This document shows positions 58,401 through 64,000 of a stretch of 64,000 nucleotides of DNA, in pieces. The stretch spans positions 15,397,956 to 15,461,955 of the forward strand of contig CM051029.1 of the NCBI GenBank assembly GCA_027627225.1. Direction: 5' to 3'. The translations under genes were made by a program, and so were the position numbers. The notes beneath the pieces were generated by a model. That model was given only the letters and a program-made list of their open reading frames with translations. It had not been told where the DNA came from and ran no database searches. The stretch is from Congeria kusceri. Its lineage: Eukaryota; Mollusca; Bivalvia; Myida; Dreissenidae. Position 1 is the first letter of the stretch. Each line of letters begins with the position of its first letter.

Positions 58401-60803
58401 GGATTGATTTTCTAAGGAAGCTCTTCACTAAGGATTCACTTAAAGAAAAAACTATTTACCAAGGATTCACTTTCAGAGGAAGCTATTTACCAAGGATTTC
58501 ACTTTCAGAGGAAGCTATTTACCAAGGATTTCAATTCAGAGGAAGCTATTTACCAAGGATTTGACTTTCAGAGGAAGCTGTTTACCAAGGATTTCAATGC
58601 AGACGAAGCTATTTACCAATGATTGATTTTCAGAGAAAGCTATTTACCAAGGAATCACTTTCAGAGGAAGCTATTCACCATGGATTCCCTTTCAGAGGAA
58701 GCTATTTAACAATGATTCACTTTCAGAGTAAGCTATTTACCAAGGTGTCGCTTTCAGGGAAAGCTATTTACCAAGATTTCAAATTCAGAGGAGGCAATTA
58801 ACCAATGATTCTCTTTCAGAGAAAGCTATTTACCAAGCATTCACTTTCAGGGGAAGCTATGTACCAAGGATTCACTTTCAGGGGAAGCTATTTACCAAGG
58901 ATTCTCTTTCACAGACAGCTATTTACCAAAGATTCACTTTCAGGGCAAGCTTTTTACCAAGGATTCACTTTAAGGGGAAGCTATTTACCAAGGGTTCACT
59001 TTCAAAGAAGCTATTTACCAAGAATTTACTTTCAGGGGAAGCTATTTACCACGGATTTACTTTCAGGGGAAGCTACTGACCAAGGATTCACTTTCAGGGG
59101 AAGCTATTTACCAATGATTCACTTTCAGAGGAAGCTATTTACCAAGGATTCACTTTCAGGGGAAGCTACTGACCAAGGATTCACTTTCAGAGGAAGCTAT
59201 TTATCAATGATTCATATTCAGAGGAAGCTATTTACCAAGGATTCTCTTCAAAGAAAGCTATTTACCAAGGATTCACTTTCAGGGGAAGCTTTTTACAACG
59301 GTTCACTTTCAAGGGAAGCTATTTACCAAGGATTCACTTTCAGGGGAAGCTATTTACCAAGCATTCATTTTCCAATGTAGCTATTTACCAAGGATTCACT
59401 TTCAGAGTAGGCTATTTACCAAGGATTCACTTTCCAAGGTAGCTAGTTACCAAGGATTCACTTTCCAAGGTAGCTAGTTACCAAGGATTCACTTTCCAAG
59501 GTAGCTAGTTACCAAGGATTCACTTTGAGGGGAAGCTATTTACCAAGCATTCACTTTCCAAGGTAGCTATTTACCAAGCATTCACTTTCCAAGGTAGCTA
59601 GTTACCAAGCATTCACTTTCCAAGGTAGCTGTTTACCAAGCATTCACTTTGAGGGGAAGCTATTTACCAAGCATTCACTTTCCAAGGTAGCTAGTTAACA
59701 AGCATTCACTTTCCAAGGTAGCTATTTACCAAGCATTCACTTTCCAAGGTAGCTATTTACCAAGCATTCACTTTGAGGGGAAGCTATTTACCAAGCATTC
59801 ACTTTCCAAGGTAGCTATTTACCAAGCATTCACTTTCCAAGGTAGCTAGTTACCAAGCATTCACTTTCCAAGGTAGCTATTTACCAAGCATTCACTTTCC
59901 AAGGTAGCTATTTACCAAGCATTCACTTTCCAAGGTAGCTTGTTACCAAGCATTAACTTTCCAAGGTAGCTATTTACCAAGCATTCACTTTCCAAGGTAG
60001 CTAGTTAGCAAGCATTAACTTTCCAAGGTAGCTATTTACCAAGCATTCACTTTCCAAGGTAGCTATTTACCAAGCATTCACTTTGAGGGGAAGCTATTTA
60101 CCAAGCATTCACTTTCCAAGGTAGCTATTTACCAAGGATTCACTTTCCAAGGTAGCTAGTTAACAAGCATTCACTTTCCAAGGTAGCTATTTACCAAGCA
60201 TTCACTTTCCAAGGTAGCTGTTTACCAAGGATTCAGTTTCCAAGGTAGCTAGTTACCAAGGATTCACTTTCCAAGGTAGCTATTTACCAAGGATTCACTT
60301 TCCAAGGTAGCTAGTTACCAAGGATTCACTTTCCAAGGTAGCTATTTACCAAGGATTCACTTTCCAAGGTAGCTATTTACCAAGCATTCACTTTCCAAGG
60401 TAGCTATTTACCAAGGATTCACTTTCCAAGGTAGCTAGTTACCAAGGATTCACTTTCCAAGGTAGCTAGTTACCAAGGATTCACTTTCCAAGGTAGCTAT
60501 TTACCGAGAATTCACTTTCCAAGGTAGCTAGTTACCGAGGATTCACTTTCCAAGGTAGCTATTTGCCAAGCATTCACTTTCCAAGGTAGCTAGTTACCAA
60601 GGAGTCACTTTCCAAGGTAGCTATTTACCAAGGATTCACTTTCCAAGGTAGCTAGTTACCAAGGATTCACTTTCAGAGTAGGCTATTTACCAAGGATTCT
60701 CTTTCAGTGCCTCCAGCCTGGCGAGGTACTTCTCTCTAAACAAGGCGGCCCGGGCCACGGCATCTTCCTCGAGAGACTGGGACTTGACGGCCTGCTCCTC
60801 TTG
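49182..60803 (-). CDS. PANK4: PANK4, C-terminal phosphatase half (six exons; 5' part outside the window)
   Basis: Six exons (60,803-60,691; 57,819-57,732; 56,206-55,999; 51,905-51,748; 50,192-50,023; 49,425-49,182) have GT-AG introns with matching phases and encode 326 residues. This matches the region of animal PANK4 that holds the DUF89 4'-phosphopantetheine phosphatase. Recognisable blocks in order are AYGSLNVRGLLDMR, LARGLLAGNVYDWGAKEV, AVIFCDNSGADIILGIFPF, NSRPTLNDVTYQEL and DLIVIEGMGRAIHTN. The metal-binding Asp-Asn of CDNSG and the Asp of TLND are present. In vertebrates the N-terminal kinase part is catalytically dead and the C-terminal part dephosphorylates phosphopantetheine compounds, limiting CoA synthesis (family knowledge). 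The protein is probably cytosolic. The kinase half should lie beyond 64,000. The introns are unusually rich in tandem arrays that abut the exons. Confidence 0.93.
49690..49890. repeat. Two diverged direct repeats with poly-A tracts in a PANK4 intron
   Basis: AAAAGTGACCTTG(A/C)CC..CCCAAAAA and CAATCCTAGCCCTGGT occur twice about 140 bp apart, the first next to an A-rich run of about 30 bp. Confidence 0.75.
50023..50192 (-). CDS. PANK4: PANK4 exon E
   Basis: Acceptor TATTTCAG, then VILCVNSRPTLNDVTYQELL through VVMASGQGSPCLDL. Donor CTCAG|GTTTAT, phase 2. The acceptor and first nine codons are the template of the 39-bp array immediately upstream. Confidence 0.92.
50193..50596 (-). repeat. 39-bp array copying the exon E splice acceptor, about 10-11 units
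   Basis: On the minus strand each unit reads ATTGTATTCCAG|GTGATATTGTGTGTGAACTCTAG in meaning: intron end, AG, then the exon E start. The exon E boundary itself is the last unit. The units nearest the exon are 39 bp and open in frame (VILCVNSRPIVFQ); further units have one extra G or a 4-base insertion. Confidence 0.92.
50600..51200. other. Intron sequence without recognised features
   Basis: AT-rich, part of the PANK4 intron between exons D and E. Confidence 0.45.
51240..51640 (-). repeat. Interspersed repeat in the PANK4 intron
   Basis: GATAAAGAGGAGTTGAGTCC and TTAAAGAGGAGTTGCGTCC are two monomers about 120 bp apart. The end has GACAGACGCACGGAAGGACA and CTTAATGCATCCCACTTTTT. It is the same style as the monomeric repeats at 1.0-2.3 kb and 45.5-46.3 kb. 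Confidence 0.6.
51748..51905 (-). CDS. PANK4: PANK4 exon D (metal-binding core)
   Basis: Acceptor CTCCTCCAG. Reads ARPWLLDDFDTWQGKRLNGH, then AYRCAVIFCDNSGADIILGI to LLKSGTK. Donor AAG|GTAAGG, phase 0. Contains the Asp-Asn pair of the DUF89 active site. Confidence 0.93.
51930..52165 (-). mobile_element. SINE body, head-less copy
   Basis: Shares GGTCAGTTAACCTACTCACA, TTTTCCTGGGCAAGCTTA and CACACAAGTTATGT with 645-935. It starts about 25 bp from exon D's acceptor, on its upstream side. Confidence 0.8.
52312..52455. repeat. Foldback element, arms of about 43 bp
   Basis: AGAATATTATGTTAGTGTTG and GATAAAAATCAAG at the left are matched inverted by CTTGATTTTTATC and AAAACTCACATAATATTCT at the right, around a centre of about 55 bp. 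It lies within the exon C-D intron. Confidence 0.85.
52985..53175. repeat. 35-bp tandem array, five copies
   Basis: Units carry TTGTATTGCAATATACCAAC and ACATGTATAATTGAA. Scattered TATTGCAATA relatives continue to about 53,490. Confidence 0.9.
53909..53966. repeat. Short inverted repeat
   Basis: GTTAGTAACTAATGGT is followed at once by ACCATCAGTTACTAAC in inverted orientation. It would form a hairpin. Confidence 0.6.
54290..55350. repeat. 44-bp array with a palindromic TACTGCAGTA core, about 24 copies
   Basis: Units carry TACTGCAGTACACATTGGAA and ATGGAGTGTCAAGCAGTACA. TACTGCAGTA is self-complementary and contains a PstI site. Near-identity of the units shows recent homogenisation. It lies in the PANK4 C-D intron and, unlike the other PANK4 arrays, does not touch an exon. 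Confidence 0.95.
55370..55990. other. Intron sequence without recognised features
   Basis: PANK4 intron C-D, right end. A short imperfect palindrome near 55,810-55,930 (CGTGTGTGACACTGATATTG / CAATATCAATGTCACACACA) is the only structure seen. Confidence 0.5.
55999..56206 (-). CDS. PANK4: PANK4 exon C
   Basis: Acceptor ATTCATTCAG. Reads QKQLENEQALRCLAGRLKDL through ARGLLAGNVYDWGAKEVADI to SKLQ. Donor TGCAAG|GTTTGA, phase 1. Strikingly GC-rich compared with the surrounding introns. Note that it has no array at its ends. Confidence 0.92.
56440..57731 (-). repeat. 33-bp array copying exon B's 3' end and donor, about 39 copies
   Basis: On the minus strand each unit is TTTCACAGACTCATATTCAC, then AG|GTTTGTCAACA: about 22 nt of exon B end plus 11 nt of intron start. 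The first unit is the real exon end. The period is 11 codons and the frame (FTDSYSQVCQH) stays open through about ten units next to the exon, and in pieces over the rest. Some units read AACATG (MF) or have one-base changes. Confidence 0.95.
57732..57819 (-). CDS. PANK4: PANK4 exon B
   Basis: Acceptor TATTTCCAG. Completes a Cys codon, then AYGSLNVRGLLDMRSHILKE and FNFTDSYSQ. Donor CACAG|GTTTGT, phase 0. Its last 21 or so nucleotides recur in each unit of the 33-bp array. Confidence 0.9.
57825..58130. other. Intron sequence without recognised features
   Basis: PANK4 intron between exons A and B, between exon B and the 31-bp array. Confidence 0.5.
58140..60690 (-). repeat. 31-bp array copying exon A's 3' end and donor, about 80 copies
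   Basis: On the minus strand each unit reads CTGAAAGTGAATCCTTG|GTAAATAGC or a variant, about 16 nt matching the end of exon A plus the intron start. Two main subtypes exist: TCAGAGGAAGCT (left, 58.1-59.4 kb) and TCCAAGGTAGCT (right, 59.4-60.66 kb). The unit next to the exon (60,660-60,690) is of the TCAGAGTAGGCT kind and joins both. The period is not a multiple of three and TAA follows the donor, so read-through would stop at once. Confidence 0.95.
60691..60803 (-). CDS. PANK4: PANK4 exon A (first in window)
   Basis: Acceptor CTATTCCAG. Reads QEEQAVKSQSLEEDAVARAA, then LFREKYLARLEALKENP. Donor CCTTG|GTAAAT, leaving phase 2. This links the kinase and phosphatase parts. The donor region is the template of the 31-bp array. 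Confidence 0.9.
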
Positions 60804-60809
60804 CTGGAA

Positions 60810-61265
60810 TAGACATAAGTTCAGGCATAAATCTGGGGCATTGTACTCCTATGTATTGGCACCCTGCTGTTGAAACTGTGTGGACACAATGTGACGACCC
60901 ATCTCAGCTGAACCTATACACTGCTGCAGAGGTAGAGATATACTGAAACAGTGCACTTAGCCATTGCTCAGTCAGCTGAGTAAAAAGATTGCAGATAATG
61001 ATAGGATATTTGATGGTGGACCAATACACAGGACTGGAATACCACATGAAGAGGTCAGACATTCCTTAAACCACGCCTTTAAGACGCAGTAAGGCCGACA
61101 TGCTATTATGGAACTAAATCAGATTATCACCTGCCCAAGATGGTTGTTTTTTGCCAGCATTTATTTGTCTGTTTGTTAGTAACTTCACGCAAAAAGTAAG
61201 GGGGATATGCATTAAAGTTTGTGGAAAGGTTAGAAATAGTCTAATGAAAAAATAAAATATTTTGG
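60810..61265. other. PANK4 intron sequence upstream of exon A
   Basis: No exon recognised. It contains mixed sequence with moderate GC. Confidence 0.45.
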
Positions 61266-61284
61266 TGGTGATACAGATCACCAC

Positions 61285-61712
61285 CTGGATCCAGATTTGT
61301 TGGATCCATATTTGTTGGATCCAGATTTGTTGGCTCCAGATTTGTTGGATCCATAGTTGTTGGATCCATATTGGTTGGATCCAGATTTGTTGGATCCAGA
61401 TTTGTTGGATCCATATTTGTTGGATCCATATTTGTTGGATCCATATTTGTTGGATCCATATTTGTTGGATCCAGATTTGTTGGATCCATATTTGTTGGAT
61501 CCATATTTGTTGGATCCATATTTGTTGGATCCATATTTGTTGGATCCATATTTGTTGGATCCATATTTGTTGGATCCATATTTGTTGGATCCATATTTGT
61601 TGGATCCATATTTGTTGGATCCATATTTGTTGGATCCATATTTGTTGGATCCATATTTGTTGGATCCAGATTTGTTGGATCCAGATTTGTTGGATCCAGA
61701 TCTATTATTGGG
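61285..61712. repeat. 15-bp array with a BamHI site in each unit, about 29 copies
   Basis: GGATCCATATTTGTT repeats almost without change. A few units have CAGATT in place of CATATT, gathered at both ends. The period of five codons leaves several frames open (MDPTN, VGSIF, DPYLL), and these are shadows. Confidence 0.97.
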
Positions 61713-61719
61713 AGAAAGT

Positions 61720-61990
61720 GCAAATTGTCTTGATGGAGGAAGGTGCTCTCTGAACGTCTTGATGGAGGAAGGTGCTCTCTGAACGTCTTGATGGAGGAAG
61801 GTGCTCTCTGAACGTCTTGATGGAGGAAGGTGCTCTCTGAACGTCTTGATGGAGGAAGGTGCTCTCTGAACGTCTTGATGGAGGAAGGTGCTCTCTGAAC
61901 GTCTTGATGGAGGAAGGTGCTCTCTGAACGTCTTGATGGAGGAAGGTGCTCTCTGAATGTCTTGATGGAGGAAGGTGCTCTCTGAACGTT
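61720..61990. repeat. 29-bp array, nine copies
   Basis: CTTGATGGAGGAAGGTGCTC followed by TCTGAACGT repeats nine times almost perfectly, directly behind the 15-bp array. Confidence 0.97.
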
Positions 61991-62343
61991 TCTAGTTTCA
62001 ATAGTTCACTCTTTTTTCTGAATCAGTAATCACTGTCCATGATGAACCCATTACAAACAATACAAGCCCGAGTTAAATAAAGGAAATAATTCAAGCCTTT
62101 AAACGATGTGTGCACAGATTGGCAACATTTGTCATAGATTCCAAAAAGCAATTATAAATTATATACAAACAAGCGAAATAACAATCATGACTAAGAAATA
62201 TATTGGAAATATTGTTTTATTTATGGATAATCGTCAATCAAAATGGATAAAATTATACAGAGTTTGTAAAGCTTTTCATCAGTATTTTGGAAAACACATG
62301 TATCACTTACATAGTGTTAAAAACACACAACCAAATGTACAAG

Positions 62344-62418
62344 TCTGAATGGCCGAGTGGTAAGCACATGAGATTTTTTATCTCCAAGGTTCCGGGTTCA
62401 AGTCCCGGCGAAGGCCAA
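62344..62418 (+). other. tRNA-like sequence
   Basis: An A-box-like TGGCCGAGTGGTAAGC and a T-arm CCGGGTTCAAGTCCCGG with a perfect 5-bp stem. The anticodon arm GAGAT..ATCTC has a T-only loop and the acceptor stem is not a standard 7 bp. It is more likely a SINE head or pseudogene than a working tRNA. Confidence 0.45.
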
Positions 62419-62569
62419 TATTTTAATTAAATAATCTGTGAACAAGTCCCTTTAAATTATGATAGTAGACTAACAGAGTTCAGAAGTTAAATGTTTTAAC
62501 TAAATAACATGTTAGGTTGCAGTGGTGTAACATATATTGTGTCCACTTTGAATCGGGACATTTTCTAGT

Positions 62570-64000
62570 GCCATTCTATGAAGCACTGTAGCCATTATAC
62601 CCACCTTTCTAGTGCCGTCTATGAGGAAACTGTAGCCATTACACCCACCTTTCTGGTGCCATCTATGAAGCACTGTAGCCATTATACCCACCTTTCTAGT
62701 GCCATCTATGAGGAAACTGTAGCCATTACACCCACCTTTCTAGTGCCATCTATGAAGCACTGTAGCCCACCTTTCTAGTGCCATCTATAAGGAAACTGTA
62801 GCCATTACAATCACCTTTTTAGTGCCATCTATGAATCACTGTAGCCATTACACCCACCTTTCTAGTGCCATCTACGAATCACTGCAGCCATTATGCCCAC
62901 CTTTCTAGTGCCGTCCATGAAGCACTGCAGCCATTACACCCACCTTTCTAGTGCCACCCATGAAGCACTGCAGCTATTACACCCACCTTTCTAGTGCCAT
63001 CTACGAAGCACTGCAGCCATTATGCCAACCTTTCTAGTGCCATCTACGAAGCACTGCAGCCATTACACCCACCTTTCTAGTGCCATTCTATGAAGCACTG
63101 TAGCCGCTATACCCACCTTTCTAGTGCCATCTATGAAGCACTGTAGCCATTATACCCACCTTTCTAGTGCAATTTATGAAGCACTGTTGCCATTACACCC
63201 ACCTTTCTAGTGCCTTCCATGAAGCACTGCAGCAATTACACCCACCTTTTGAGTGCCATCCATGAAGCACTGCAGCAATTACACCCACCTTTCTAGTGCC
63301 ATCTATGAAGCACTGTAGCCATTACACCCACCTTTTTAGTGCCATCCATGAAGCACTGCAGCCATTACACCCACCTTTCTAGTGCCATCTACGAAGCACT
63401 GCAGCCATTACACCCACCTTTTTAGTGCCATCCATGAACCACTGCAGCCATTATACCCACCTTTCTAGTGCCATCCATGAAGCACTGCAGCCATTACTCC
63501 CACCTTTTTAGTGCCATCCATGAAGCACTGCAGCTATTACACCCACCTTTCTAGTGCCTTCTACAAAGCACATTGCCATTATACCCACCTTTCAAGTGCC
63601 TCTATGAAGCACTGTAGCCATTATACCCACCTTTCAAGTGCCGTTTATGAAGCACTGTAGCCATTACACCCACCTTTCAAGTGCCGTTTATGAAGCACTG
63701 TAGCCATTATACCCACCTTTCTAGTGCCATCTACAAAGCACTGCAGCCATTATGCCAACCTTTCTAGTGCCATCTACGAAGCACTGCAGCCATTACACCC
63801 ACCTTTCTAGTGCCATTCTATGAAGCACTGTAGCTGCTATACCCACCTTTCTAGTGCCATCTATGAAGCACTGTAGCCATTATACCCACCTTTCTAGTGC
63901 AATTTATGAAGCACTGTTGCCATTACACCCACCTTACTAGTGCCTTCCATGAAGCACTGCAGCAATTACACCCACCTTTTGAGTGCCATCCATGAAGCAC
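62570..64000. repeat. 43-45-bp minisatellite running off the window, more than 30 copies
   Basis: Units carry CTAGTGCCATCTATGAAGCA and CTGTAGCCATTACACCCACC. There is a higher-order pattern: the stretch near 63,000-63,250 is repeated near 63,720-63,990 in the same order of variants, so blocks of about 730 bp were duplicated. On the minus strand each unit holds an AAAG|GTGGGT donor-like motif. Confidence 0.93.

Noticed and set aside
58259..59380. Plus-strand frames within the 31-bp array
   Set aside because: The array is intronic DNA of PANK4 on the other strand, and the frames arise from the repeat.
61241..61782. MDPTN-type pentapeptide repeat protein
   Set aside because: A 15-bp array opens several frames on both strands. 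No constraint is seen among units beyond DNA identity.
62344..62418. Functional tRNA-Ser or tRNA-Leu
   Set aside because: The T-only anticodon loop and lack of a normal acceptor stem argue against it.

Overview
This is a gene-poor, AT-rich, repeat-dense piece of an animal nuclear genome with GT-AG introns. The best guess is a bivalve mollusc, most likely a dreissenid mussel. The reasons are a short mobile element (near 33.16-33.37 and 38.69-38.93 kb) whose GTGTCGTCC / GGACGACAC arms I remember as very common in Dreissena, an HSPA12-type Hsp70 family in tandem copies, and tRNA-derived SINEs. The organism call is inference from memory. No prokaryotic gene organisation is present, and most long open frames are low-complexity shadows of tandem repeats.

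Layout. 0-8.6 kb: a SINE, a decayed interspersed element, a tRNA-like sequence and about 1 kb of trinucleotide-based low-complexity DNA. 8.9-16.6 kb: a cluster of related 23-26 bp minisatellites (GTC..GCATCG and GTCCTCGGCAACGGGG types) set in duplicated non-repetitive segments. 17-19 kb: a 32-bp array and a CCAAT-rich stretch upstream of a small minus-strand frame. 19.3-43.1 kb: a duplicated gene neighbourhood in which a minus-strand coiled-coil repeat gene of unknown function sits head to head with plus-strand HSPA12-like genes. Two HSPA12 copies (about 24 and 27 kb) share the same internal deletion. The third (39.8-43.1 kb) keeps all four coding exons but has one frameshift in an A7 run. A decayed DIRS-type tyrosine-recombinase retrotransposon lies inside this neighbourhood (32.9-37.5 kb), broken by a MITE and a 71-bp minisatellite. 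43.1-47.7 kb: tandem and interspersed repeats.

49.2-60.8 kb, minus strand: the 3' half of PANK4 (DUF89 phosphatase part) in six exons whose splice phases all agree. The 5' kinase half is not in the window and should lie to the right of it.

The most interesting observation is in PANK4. At least four tandem arrays begin exactly at a gene boundary and are built from it. A 33-bp array copies one exon's 3' end plus its splice donor, a 31-bp array does the same for another donor, a 39-bp array copies an intron acceptor plus exon start, and a roughly 175-bp array starts over the stop codon. Two of these periods (33 and 39) are multiples of three and stay open in the gene's own frame, so the gene carries dozens of decoy splice sites that could add in-frame 11- or 13-residue blocks.

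Limits: everything was read by eye. Copy numbers and repeat edges are approximate, and family names rest on motif recognition, not on a search.
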